Assembly (NCBI GenBank): GCA_030613225.1
Contig: JAUWMJ010000127.1
Location: forward strand, 1-7,793
DNA from: Desulfobacterales bacterium
GTDB taxonomy: Bacteria; Desulfobacterota; Desulfobacteria; Desulfobacterales; JAUWMJ01
Direction of reading: 5' to 3'
DNA length: 7,793 bases
In this document: positions 1-6,037 of the stretch, piece by piece
How positions within the stretch are numbered: the stretch's first letter is position 1
Layout: each line of letters begins with the position of its first letter
Notes under the pieces: model-generated
What the model saw: the letters and a program-made list of their open reading frames with translations, nothing else
Told to the model about the DNA's origin: nothing
The model's database searches: none
Made by a program: the position numbers and the translations under genes

Positions 1-368
1 TCTCCTGCACCCTGTTCATTGAACAGACCTTCTCCAACATTTACTCCCTGGGCGATGTCCTGCGACTGGTGGTCGATGCTTGTAACCACAGAGCAGGTTT
101 GCCAGTCAAAACCCATTTTGGATGAGTGGTATCCTATCTCCCGTATGGTGTTCCGAACCACCTGGGGCGTATCCACATCACAGTCAGTCGTTATTTCACC
201 GGCAATAAAGGCAAGTCCTGTAGTCACAAGAGTCTCACATGCAACCCTGCATCTTTTATCCTTTTCCATGATTGCATCGAGTATTGCATCGGATATCGCG
301 TCTGCAACCTTGTCCGGATGTCCTTCTGTGACGGATTCAGATGTAAAAAAGAATTGTTCGTTTCCCAT
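1..368 (-). CDS. metK: S-adenosylmethionine synthetase, N-terminal part (cut by window edge)
   Basis: Catalyses ATP + L-methionine to S-adenosylmethionine in the cytoplasm, supplying the cell's methyl donor. The visible 122 residues read cleanly on the minus strand. They show the family's N-terminal signature [12 protein letters not shown] (residues 9-20), with His17 and Asp19 matching the nucleotide/metal-binding residues of known MetK. These are followed by ACET (43-46), GEITT (57-61), the REIGY-x(4)-MGFD stretch (77-88), QSQDIAQGV (101-109) and the start of the EQGAG loop at the cut edge. The start at 366-368 is supported by a strong AAGGAG Shine-Dalgarno (complement of 375-380) six bases upstream. 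The family is usually about 385-400 residues, so roughly two thirds lies outside the window. It is transcribed away from fdhE. I see no SAM-sensing riboswitch fold in its leader. Identity is very secure. Confidence 0.97.
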   Translation of the reverse strand, partial: MGNEQFFFTSESVTEGHPDKVADAISDAILDAIMEKDKRCRVACETLVTTGLAFIAGEITTDCDVDTPQVVRNTIREIGYHSSKMGFDWQTCSVVTSIDHQSQDIAQGVNVGEGLFNEQGAG

Positions 369-391
369 AAAAATCTCCTTTGTTTTTTCCC

Positions 392-410
392 TATCGGTAT
401 CGTATCGGTA
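392..410. repeat. 8-bp direct repeat in the metK leader
   Basis: TATCGGTA occurs at 392-399 and again at 403-410. The 11-bp period is roughly one helical turn. It lies 24-42 bases upstream of the metK start, just before the Shine-Dalgarno. Same-face spacing is typical of a regulator binding pair, but two short copies could also be chance. No regulator is identified. Confidence 0.3.
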
Positions 411-485
411 AAACTTTATCGAAATGATGCCAATTTGTTATTTTATATGATTTGTAATTACTCACGTTGTCAGGCTGAAGCTGTT

Positions 486-604
486 TAGGCTGAAGGCTGA
501 AGGGGTCAGAAGAACTCGATTGCTATATTTTTACGAAATGTGATTCTTGCTCCAAACATGAGTCAAAATGCGCTTTTTCCTAACAGTCTTCAGCCTTAAG
601 CCTA
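486..604. repeat. Imperfect 17-bp inverted repeat with ggctgaag units
   Basis: TAGGCTGAAGGCTGAAG at 486-502 is the reverse complement of 588-604 with a single mismatch; the arms enclose 85 bases. The left arm is itself built of tandem GGCTGAA units, and a further CAGGCTGAAG lies just upstream at 471-480. The enclosed sequence has no reading frame or obvious internal structure. The arrangement resembles short non-autonomous mobile or palindromic intergenic elements, but I see no target-site duplication and cannot assign a family. Confidence 0.55.
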
Positions 605-728
605 TCCACCTGAGCAGTTACAATGTATGATTGGAGCTACAGGCAAATATCTTCATCGAATCATTTTCGGCAATCATTTCTGATACTCGTTCACGCCCGT
701 TCTGAACAAAAAGGTAGCACTACACCCT

Positions 729-838
729 GTAGGCGTTCACAGGTGCTGCATATGTGCGTGATCAGGGCGACCAGCTATAGTCTTCTGCTATGCTGGTTGC
801 TCTGAGCGCGTGCAGATGCGGTGCCTGTGAACGCTTAC
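729..838 (+). repeat. 110-nt near-perfect hairpin, possible structured RNA
   Basis: The arms 729-780 and 788-838 fold around a 7-nt loop (TCTTCTG, 781-787). Of 51 opposing positions, 40 are Watson-Crick and 9 are G-T. Two are A-G mismatches (752/815 and 761/806), and T776 is a single-base bulge. The base of the stem is GTAGGCGTTCACAGG against CCTGTGAACGCTTAC. All nine transition-type imperfections (left-arm positions 732, 744, 745, 747, 755, 756, 759, 766, 769) are G-T on the plus strand, so a plus-strand RNA would pair almost throughout. The left arm is about 56% GC, richer than the AT-rich flanks. No T-tract follows, so it is not an ordinary intrinsic terminator. It ends 85 bases before fdhE and points toward it. 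It could be an RNA gene, a leader structure for fdhE, or a palindromic mobile-element relic recognised as single-stranded DNA. Confidence 0.75.
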
Positions 839-850
839 AATAAATATTTT

Positions 851-874
851 GTGCCTTTGTGTCTTGGTGGCAAA
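851..874. repeat. Dispersed-repeat-like motif (gtgcctttgtgtcttggtgg)
   Basis: The stretch GTGCCTTTGTGTCTTGGTGG followed by CAAA resembles, from memory, a short motif that recurs between genes in many bacterial genomes. It sits 12 bases beyond the right foot of the 729-838 hairpin and may belong to the same repeated unit. There is only one copy in this window, so its repeat nature cannot be shown here. Confidence 0.3.
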
Positions 875-923
875 ATAAATTTCGTATCGATTCATCAGGG
901 TAAGGTTGCGTTAAGGAGATCAC

Positions 924-1808
924 ATGGCAGAAAATATAGCTCTTACTTCAGAACATATAAAAGAGGCAGTAAAAGCATTAAAGAGTCTAAGACCTGTATA
1001 TAAGGAGATGCTCGATTTTTATGAGCAGATTTTCATTGCCCAGGAAGATTCCAAAAGCCGCATACAGATAGAACCCATTCAAATTCCGGACGATATTATT
1101 TCAGTTAAGGCTAAAGATAGTTTTCCCTTAATAAATATATCGGATTTCGTTTTTGATACAAAAGCTTCAAAGGATCTGCTGATACAAATATGCAATATTG
1201 TCAGAGAGATGAAAGGCGATATGGCTGTTTCAGCTCAAGCTGTTTTAGAAGTGATTGAAACAAAGAAAATAGATCCTGATTCGCTTTTTTACAGTCTTTT
1301 TGAAGGGGGCGCTTCCTTTTTTGAAAAAACGGCCACCAGGCACAAGATCGATAAAAATGCTCTGGCGTTTATCACTTACAGCAGCATAAAGCCTTCTTTA
1401 AATATCTGTGCACAGCAACTTGCGACTTATCTGGATAAGGAAAGTACATGGGAAAAAGGTTATTGCCCTGTTTGTGGAAGCATGCCGGGACTTTCAATGT
1501 TTATAGGAGAAGGGGAGCGCTTTTTGTTTTGCAGTTTTTGCTGGCATCAATGGTCTTCAAAACGGCTGTATTGTCCTTTTTGTGATAATACAGACAGTAA
1601 GACACTGAATTATTTTTTTACAGAAGAAGAGAAAGAGTACAGGGTCGATCTTTGTGACGGCTGTAAAAAATACATAAAAACAATAGATACAAGAGAAACA
1701 GGGCGTTATATTTACCCGCCCCTTGAAGCCGTCTCCACGCTGCATCTTGATATCAAAGCACAGGAAAAGGGCTTTGAAAGCGCTGTGCAATTAGGTTTGC
1801 AAATATAA
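924..1808 (+). CDS. fdhE: Formate dehydrogenase accessory protein FdhE
   Basis: A 294-residue cytoplasmic protein of the FdhE family, which is needed for making active respiratory formate dehydrogenase. Known members bind iron through rubredoxin-like cysteine pairs and interact with the catalytic subunit. The C-terminal half carries four CxxC pairs in the family arrangement: CPVC (181-184, in GYCPVCGSMPGLS), CSFC (203-206, followed by WHQW), CPFC (217-220) and CDGC (244-247, followed by KKYIKTID). The N-terminal 170 residues are helical and poorly conserved, as usual. The ATG at 924 follows AAGGAG (913-918) by five bases, a strong ribosome site. The length is normal for the family. It stands alone on its strand with no formate dehydrogenase subunit in the window: metK is divergent upstream and a two-component cluster converges from downstream. 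The long hairpin at 729-838 lies in its presumed leader. The family call is secure; the partner enzyme is not visible. Confidence 0.93.
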   Translation: MAENIALTSEHIKEAVKALKSLRPVYKEMLDFYEQIFIAQEDSKSRIQIEPIQIPDDIISVKAKDSFPLINISDFVFDTKASKDLLIQICNIVREMKGDMAVSAQAVLEVIETKKIDPDSLFYSLFEGGASFFEKTATRHKIDKNALAFITYSSIKPSLNICAQQLATYLDKESTWEKGYCPVCGSMPGLSMFIGEGERFLFCSFCWHQWSSKRLYCPFCDNTDSKTLNYFFTEEEKEYRVDLCDGCKKYIKTIDTRETGRYIYPPLEAVSTLHLDIKAQEKGFESAVQLGLQI

Positions 1809-1816
1809 GGCATAAA

Positions 1817-1903
1817 GGCTGGGAAGCTTGGAAGCTATGAAGCTGGGAAGTTACTAAAGGATGTAATCCTTTTTTAGCCTCCAAACATTATAGCTTCCCT
1901 GCC
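1817..1903. repeat. gggaagct-type inverted repeat at the convergent gene ends
   Basis: GGCTGGGAAGCT at 1817-1828 is the reverse complement of 1892-1903 with one mismatch. Between the arms, GCTGGGAAG recurs at 1842-1850, and GGAAGCT/GAAGCT variants fill 1824-1845. The right arm lies inside the last codons of the REC-STAS gene, so the repeat contributes its C-terminal Ala-Gly-Lys-Leu. This looks like a short tandem/palindromic intergenic repeat lodged between two gene ends; a role as a large transcription-stopping stem is also possible. Confidence 0.55.
1856..1875. terminator. Candidate intrinsic terminator between fdhE and the REC-STAS gene
   Basis: AAAGGAT (1856-1862) pairs perfectly with ATCCTTT (1866-1872) around a GTA loop. 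On the plus strand a run of six T (1870-1875) covers the end of the stem. The complement also gives an A-rich stem, so weak bidirectional action for the convergent genes is possible. The stem is short and AT-rich. The larger 1817/1892 repeat encloses it and could add stability. Confidence 0.45.
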
Positions 1904-2631
1904 TTACTGCCTTTCGCAGTAAGATATTTAACCGCATCCTCTTGTTTAGCAAAGATTTTTGCAAGCCTGGTAATACCTGCCATTTCAAAGATCTGTTTGA
2001 AATTTTCTGATATACCGGTTATGGCAACAACCTTATTCTCTTTCCTGGAAGCGGAAAGGAGCTTAATCAAGATAGCAATACCGGCGCCATTTACAGATGA
2101 AATTTCATCAAAGCGCAAAAGGATATTTGATGCATCATGTTCAGAAGCATTTTTAAATGCATCTGATAAGAACGGTTCTGAGATCGAGGTGATATTTCCT
2201 TTAATATCGATAATGGTCAGATTGCCCCTGTTTTGAAATAAGATTTCATTTACCTGAGTTCCGGATAATTTTATCCTTTCCTCAGCCCGTCCTAAAGCTG
2301 AATCTAAAGCGATTTTGGCAATCGGCTTGTTAATAAAGTCCGTAGCACCCAGATTAAGTGCCTGTATGGCCAGATCCATGTCGCCATGGCCGGTAACAAC
2401 GATTACTTCCGTCAAAGGATCTGTTTCCTTAATTTTGCGTAAAACCTCAATACCATCCATTCCAGGCATTTTTATGTCTGTAAATACGATATCAGGGGAT
2501 TCTTTTTCAAAAATTTCAAGACCGGTTTGTCCGTCTTCCGCAACAAACACTTCGTACCCATAGGCGATTAGAAAAAGACGAAACATCTTAAGGGTCGGTT
2601 TTTCGTCATCAATTACCAGTATCTTGCGCAT
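1888..2631 (-). CDS. Response regulator: receiver domain fused to a STAS domain
   Basis: A 247-residue cytoplasmic protein. Residues 1-120 are a receiver domain with the acidic pair Asp8/Asp9, phosphoacceptor Asp52 (in FTDIKMPGMDG), Thr80 and Lys102 (in NKPI), so it should accept phosphate from a kinase. Residues about 128-240 look like a STAS domain, the fold of anti-sigma-factor antagonists. At the position where SpoIIAA/RsbV carry the Ser/Thr phosphorylated by their kinase (D-S-S/T-G), this protein reads N181-G182-A183-G184, so that acceptor is missing. There is no DNA-binding domain; output is therefore inferred to be protein-protein contact, controlled by Asp52 phosphorylation. The start at 2631 is preceded by GAAAGGA (complement of 2644-2650), 12 bases away and somewhat long. 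It is last in the cluster after the kinase gene, with a 243-base palindromic spacer that may hold its own promoter. The domain calls are firm; the partner is unknown. Confidence 0.9.
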   Translation of the reverse strand: MRKILVIDDEKPTLKMFRLFLIAYGYEVFVAEDGQTGLEIFEKESPDIVFTDIKMPGMDGIEVLRKIKETDPLTEVIVVTGHGDMDLAIQALNLGATDFINKPIAKIALDSALGRAEERIKLSGTQVNEILFQNRGNLTIIDIKGNITSISEPFLSDAFKNASEHDASNILLRFDEISSVNGAGIAILIKLLSASRKENKVVAITGISENFKQIFEMAGITRLAKIFAKQEDAVKYLTAKGSKAGKL

Positions 2632-2673
2632 CGATTTTTATTTTCCTTTCATAATCCTCTTCAAAGGGCATAG

Positions 2674-2867
2674 CCGTCAGGTTAAGAGAAAAATCGGCTA
2701 TTATCGTTAACAATTATCAATTTTCAATTCACAATTGACAATTATTTGTCTTTAAAAATGTATTTGCTAAAATCAAATTATAAATTGTGAATAGTTAATT
2801 ACGAATTGTCAATTAAAAAACAAGCTAAAACCGGCTGATTATATCATTCAATTTCATAACCTGACGG
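2674..2867. repeat. Long imperfect palindrome between kinase and regulator genes
   Basis: Several perfect inverted pairs lie in this spacer: CCGTCAGGTTA at 2674-2684 with 2857-2867 (11/11), ATTCACAATT at 2727-2736 with 2783-2792 (10/10), and AATTGACAATT at 2733-2743 with 2804-2814 (11/11, competing with the previous pair). ATCGGCT (2693-2699) and AGCCGG (complement of 2831-2836) give a further partial match. The outer pair acts like terminal inverted repeats of a 194-bp AT-rich unit. It could be a miniature mobile element, or a stem that trims or attenuates the kinase-regulator transcript. Confidence 0.6.
2713..2741 (-). promoter_or_regulatory. Candidate sigma-70-type promoter for the REC-STAS gene
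   Basis: On the minus strand TTGTCA (complement of 2736-2741) and GATAAT (complement of 2713-2718) are separated by exactly 17 bases. Each differs from consensus by one base. The -10 lies 81 bases upstream of the regulator start. It falls inside the AT-rich palindrome, where such matches arise easily by chance, so it remains a candidate. Confidence 0.35.
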
Positions 2868-2874
2868 AGTCCCT

Positions 2875-4752
2875 TCACGGGGCGCAAGGAAATGACAGCT
2901 TAAAAGTAGTACCCAACCCTTCTTTGCTTTCAATATCTATGTCTCCCCCGTAATCCTTTACAATTCCATATGAAATGGAAAGCCCGAGCCCCATGCCTTC
3001 ACCCATTTCTTTGGTTGTAAAAAAGGCTTCAAAAATCCTTTCTCTTAATGATTCAGGGATACCGATACCGTTATCAGAAACTGTAAGCGTCACTCTTTCA
3101 CCATCGTGAGAGGAACGGATGCGGATAAACCGGTTTGCAGAGTCTTCTTCAAGTTCCTGCTTTTGATTCAGGGCGTCCCTTGCATTGGTTATCAGGTTAA
3201 AAATAACCTGCTCCAGCCGGTTGTTATGGGCCAAAACCGGTGGAATTGTCTCGTTAAGATCGAGTTCTACCTCGATGTTCTGGAGTCTGAGTTGCCTGCC
3301 AAGAATTTCAAGAACACCCTTAACAGGTTCATTTATAAATATTTTTTCTTTAGTAAAGTCAGCTTTTCTTCCAAAATCTCTCAATCTGTTTATAATTGCT
3401 GCAGACCTGTCAACCTGGCAGCTCACCTCTTTGATCACATCATACAGATCCTTTAAAGGTATTTTTCTGTTTTTTTCAATCATCATCTCAAGGAATTCAC
3501 TTGCCATTTTAATAGCATTAAGAGGCTGGTTCAATTCATGGGCGATACCGGCGGACATTTCACCAAGGTTTGTCATCTTGCTGGCCTGGATGAGTTGGTT
3601 ATCTTTCTCCACCATTTCTGTAATATCCGTCGTTGCTATGATAAGAGCGTCTCTATCTTTATATTGCGTGGGACTTGCATGAAGGCTGACATATAAAGGA
3701 GAATTGTCCTTTTTATAATACTGAACCTTGGAACTTACCACCTGCGGTTTTTGCCAGTCATCATTTTCTTCTTGAGACAAAGTAGAATCTTTATACTCGA
3801 ATGGTCCAAGGTTTGTAAAAAGCATCCCTGTAAATTCGTCTTTTGTATATCCGTAAGTCTCTTCGGCCCTCGGGTTGGCATTGAGAATCTCAAAAGTTTT
3901 GCGATCAATAACAAAAATCGGGTTTGGACCACTGTTAACGAGGCGTCTGTATTTTCCCTCTGATTCTTTCAACTTAATTTGCGAGACCATTATCTTGTTG
4001 GTCATGTTGATAAATGAATCAGCGAGAAGCAGGACTTCACTTCCGGCACCCTTGATTTTATTTTTAAGATCCGGCTTTATGTTATAATTTCCGCGACTTA
4101 TTTCATCTGAAACCTTTGTAAGTTCAGAAATCGGCCTGGTAATATAATTTGACAGCCAGTGACTGATTACAAAAAAGATGATTGTGACAACTGAAACAAA
4201 ACCGACAAAAGTAGTCCGTAACTTTCCGATAAGAGTGTCGATATGGTTTTTATTTAAACCAACATGAACAACTCCGATCTGATAAATGCCTTCTTTTACG
4301 GGAACTGCAACATCATAAACCGAGAGTCTGCCCATTTTAAGCAGTTTAATGCTGTTGCTCTGTTCGGGAAGAAGACTGTTGGCCAGGTGAAAACCGTCCG
4401 GGAAAGTACTTGTGAATGTATTAGCAATAACATTGTTTTTTTTATCAAGAATAAACACATAGGGGATAAGAAATTTACGTTCTCCAAGCCGGGCGTCAAA
4501 AAGAAGACTGGTCAGTTTCGGAGTGTCCTGGGTCAGCATATAGCCCCTGCTGCTTTCCGCAATGCTTTGAGCAATGCCCAACCCTCTTCTCTGAAGTTCC
4601 AGTGTAAGGCTGGAAATAAGAGTCCACCTTGTAAACAGGGCAATCAGCACGCTGATAAGGAGTATGACGGCAAGGGTTGAAAAAAAAATCTTATTTTTAA
4701 GGCTTGTTTCGCTTATTTTCTTAAAAATTATATTGTTTTTCATTCTTTCCAT
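2875..4752 (-). CDS. Membrane sensor histidine kinase (Cache-like sensor, HAMP, PAS, HisKA, HATPase)
   Basis: A 625-residue inner-membrane kinase. Transmembrane segment 1 is at about 21-42, an extracytoplasmic sensor of about 135 residues follows (45-180), and transmembrane segment 2 is at about 182-200. The sensor's FILDKKNNVIANTF and later IGVVHVGLN strands are typical of a Cache-type fold. A HAMP linker (about 198-255, with TRPISEL), a PAS domain (about 268-380, ending IIATTDITE) and a HisKA domain with phosphoacceptor His405 (GIAHELNQPLNAI) follow. The ATPase domain has the N box (NLITNARDAL, 519-528), DNGIGIP (560-566) and GEGMGLGLSI (584-593). All catalytic motifs are intact, so it should autophosphorylate and pass phosphate to the REC-STAS protein encoded downstream. 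The start is uncertain: ATG at 4750-4752 has no clear ribosome site, and an in-frame ATG three codons later (4741-4743) is equally possible. The binding-lipoprotein gene ends 76 bases upstream on the same strand. The ligand cannot be read from sequence. Confidence 0.94.
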   Translation of the reverse strand: MERMKNNIIFKKISETSLKNKIFFSTLAVILLISVLIALFTRWTLISSLTLELQRRGLGIAQSIAESSRGYMLTQDTPKLTSLLFDARLGERKFLIPYVFILDKKNNVIANTFTSTFPDGFHLANSLLPEQSNSIKLLKMGRLSVYDVAVPVKEGIYQIGVVHVGLNKNHIDTLIGKLRTTFVGFVSVVTIIFFVISHWLSNYITRPISELTKVSDEISRGNYNIKPDLKNKIKGAGSEVLLLADSFINMTNKIMVSQIKLKESEGKYRRLVNSGPNPIFVIDRKTFEILNANPRAEETYGYTKDEFTGMLFTNLGPFEYKDSTLSQEENDDWQKPQVVSSKVQYYKKDNSPLYVSLHASPTQYKDRDALIIATTDITEMVEKDNQLIQASKMTNLGEMSAGIAHELNQPLNAIKMASEFLEMMIEKNRKIPLKDLYDVIKEVSCQVDRSAAIINRLRDFGRKADFTKEKIFINEPVKGVLEILGRQLRLQNIEVELDLNETIPPVLAHNNRLEQVIFNLITNARDALNQKQELEEDSANRFIRIRSSHDGERVTLTVSDNGIGIPESLRERIFEAFFTTKEMGEGMGLGLSISYGIVKDYGGDIDIESKEGLGTTFKLSFPCAP

Positions 4753-4783
4753 TTTTGCGCGAGCTCTTAAGCCACGATACGAT

Positions 4784-4836
4784 GGTCTCTACTTGAAACT
4801 TTCGAAAAGTGCCGGTTTGCAAAGGTCTCTACTTGA
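4784..4836. repeat. 13-bp direct repeat flanking the lipoprotein-kinase junction
   Basis: GGTCTCTACTTGA occurs at 4784-4796 and 4824-4836, exactly 40 bases apart start to start. The second copy covers the stop codon and last two codons of the binding-lipoprotein gene; the first lies in the 76-base spacer before the kinase. The sequences flanking each copy differ, so it is not a simple 40-bp tandem duplication. Paired regulator or RNA-processing sites, or a recombination footprint, are possible readings. Confidence 0.6.
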
Positions 4837-6037
4837 TATCCTGCCAATTAGTAATCAAAACAAATTTGCCTTTTTGAAGACGAGTAAAGTAAACTCTTTC
4901 AAGACCCTGATGATCAGAAGGACTGAAAGAAAGAGTATTGGCAATTCCTAAATCATAGTTTTGAATAGATTCAATTGCAGTGATAAACAGCTCGCGGTTA
5001 AGATTTCGTCCCGCCCGGCGAAGGCCTTCAACCAGAACCCTGGCGTTAATATAGCCTTCCAGCCCTACAAAGTTTGGAATATCATCAGGGTAGTATTGCT
5101 TAAGGAGCCTGGTATATTCAACAGCCCCCCAGAGATGATTTTCTGAAGACGGCTGTTCAAGCGGAGGAACAACCTGTGTTACGATAATTCCTTCGCCTTC
5201 TTTGCCGAGCCTCCTGGCCAGTTCGTCAGCACCAACAAATGAGACATTATAAAAAAGGGGATTGAATTTTTTTGTTCCGGCCAATTTAATGAACTTGGCG
5301 CAGGGATCATATGTACCGATCATAACTACAGCTTTGGCTTTTGCATTAGAAATTCTTTTAAGCCCTTCTTCTATATTTAATGTTCCACGGATATATGTGC
5401 CTGTTGCAACCGGAACAAGGCCGTATTTTTTAAGAGCAAACTCGGTGCCCCTTAGTCCATCAAAGCCATAAGCATCGTACTGGTAGAATACAGCAATTCT
5501 TTTTATTTCGAGATCTTCCACAAGATGTTTGACCGCGGCACCGGTTTCCTGGTAATATGAAGCACGAACATTGATGAGATAACGATTCAAAGGCTCTCTT
5601 AAAGCATTGGCTCCGGTAAACATCCCCACAAGTGGAATTTTTGCTTCGTCAACAATCGGAATGATTTTAACGGTTGTTGGTGTTCCGACATAGCAAAACA
5701 GGGCAAACACACCATCTTCAACAATCAGCTTTTGGGTGTTTGCTACACACCGCGGCGGATCATACCCGTCATCATAAGCGATCACCTTTATTTTTCGACC
5801 ATAAATTCCACCTTCTTTGTTGACATGCCTAAGATAAGCCATTGCTCCGTGTAATGTCTGTGTGCCCAGGTAACTTGCATGTCCACCCAGGGCCAGTGAA
5901 GAACCGATTAGTATTCGGGTATCTGTAATTCCGGGAACTTTGGCCAGGGGTAATTGGGTTCGGTTTTCCTTTTCGCATGAAAGAAAGACAAAGAAACAGC
6001 AGAATAGAACAACAGGAAGTTTCCTCGATATTTTCAT
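4829..6037 (-). CDS. LivJ-type periplasmic binding lipoprotein (branched-chain amino acid/amide-like ligand family)
   Basis: About 402 residues, a type 1 periplasmic binding protein of the LivJ/Peripla_BP_6 group, whose members bind branched-chain amino acids, amides, urea or small aromatic acids. A lysine/arginine start, a hydrophobic stretch and a lipobox-like V-F-L-S-C put the lipid-anchored Cys at residue 21. Phe at -3 is less usual than Leu. Family features follow: ILIGSSLALGG, the VNKEGGIYGRKIKVIAYDDGYDP region, LFCYVGTPTT, and the RIAVFYQYDAYGFDG interdomain strand. The start chosen is the ATG at 6035-6037, nine bases after AAAGGA (complement of 6047-6052). The ATG at 6044-6046 adds three residues, but that ribosome site would then touch the start codon. 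No permease or ATPase genes are near, while a sensor kinase and response regulator follow on the same strand, so a sensory rather than transport role is inferred. The ligand is not identifiable. Confidence 0.9.
   Translation of the reverse strand: MKISRKLPVVLFCCFFVFLSCEKENRTQLPLAKVPGITDTRILIGSSLALGGHASYLGTQTLHGAMAYLRHVNKEGGIYGRKIKVIAYDDGYDPPRCVANTQKLIVEDGVFALFCYVGTPTTVKIIPIVDEAKIPLVGMFTGANALREPLNRYLINVRASYYQETGAAVKHLVEDLEIKRIAVFYQYDAYGFDGLRGTEFALKKYGLVPVATGTYIRGTLNIEEGLKRISNAKAKAVVMIGTYDPCAKFIKLAGTKKFNPLFYNVSFVGADELARRLGKEGEGIIVTQVVPPLEQPSSENHLWGAVEYTRLLKQYYPDDIPNFVGLEGYINARVLVEGLRRAGRNLNRELFITAIESIQNYDLGIANTLSFSPSDHQGLERVYFTRLQKGKFVLITNWQDIK

Larger units (their letters stand above)
369..923. 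other. 555-base divergent spacer between metK and fdhE
   Basis: No reading frame here has a credible start, ribosome site or recognisable protein; the short frames overlap repeats and hairpins. From left to right it holds the metK leader with a short direct repeat (392-410), an AT-rich stretch that should contain the metK promoter, an imperfect inverted repeat (486-604), an unassigned AT-rich/mixed stretch (605-728), a 110-nt hairpin (729-838), a dispersed-repeat-like motif (851-874) and the fdhE ribosome site AAGGAG (913-918). I could not place a convincing -35/-10 pair for either gene. Confidence 0.8.

Noticed and set aside
369..480. SAM- or SAH-responsive riboswitch before metK
   Set aside because: The leader lacks the multi-helix core or pseudoknot consensus of these classes; it is AT-rich with no strong stems.
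19..488. Two open frames on the plus strand (19-411 and 126-488)
   Set aside because: They lie mainly antisense to metK, whose minus-strand translation matches the family throughout. The plus-strand frames have no recognisable domain or ribosome site.
471..604. CRISPR array from the ggctgaag repeats
   Set aside because: The units are 7-10 bp, irregularly spaced and partly inverted, with no constant-length spacers and no cas genes.
729..838. Integron attC site
   Set aside because: The hairpin size fits, but the ends lack the conserved GTTRRRY / RYYYAAC core sites, and no integrase or gene cassettes are nearby.
729..838. Intrinsic transcription terminator
   Set aside because: No T-tract follows on either strand, and the stem is far longer than a terminator needs. 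It also lies upstream of both divergent genes rather than after one.
729..838. Retron non-coding RNA
   Set aside because: A long hairpin is suggestive, but there is no reverse transcriptase in the window and no flanking a1/a2 layout that I can see.
623..1003. Two 60-residue frames (623-805 and 821-1003) in the spacer and fdhE start
   Set aside because: The first runs through one arm of the hairpin and the second through the repeat motif and into fdhE in another frame; both have unlikely compositions and no good ribosome site.
3106..4951. Plus-strand frames across the kinase gene (for example 3185-3682 and 4264-4680)
   Set aside because: They are antisense shadows of a minus-strand kinase whose domains and catalytic motifs are intact throughout.
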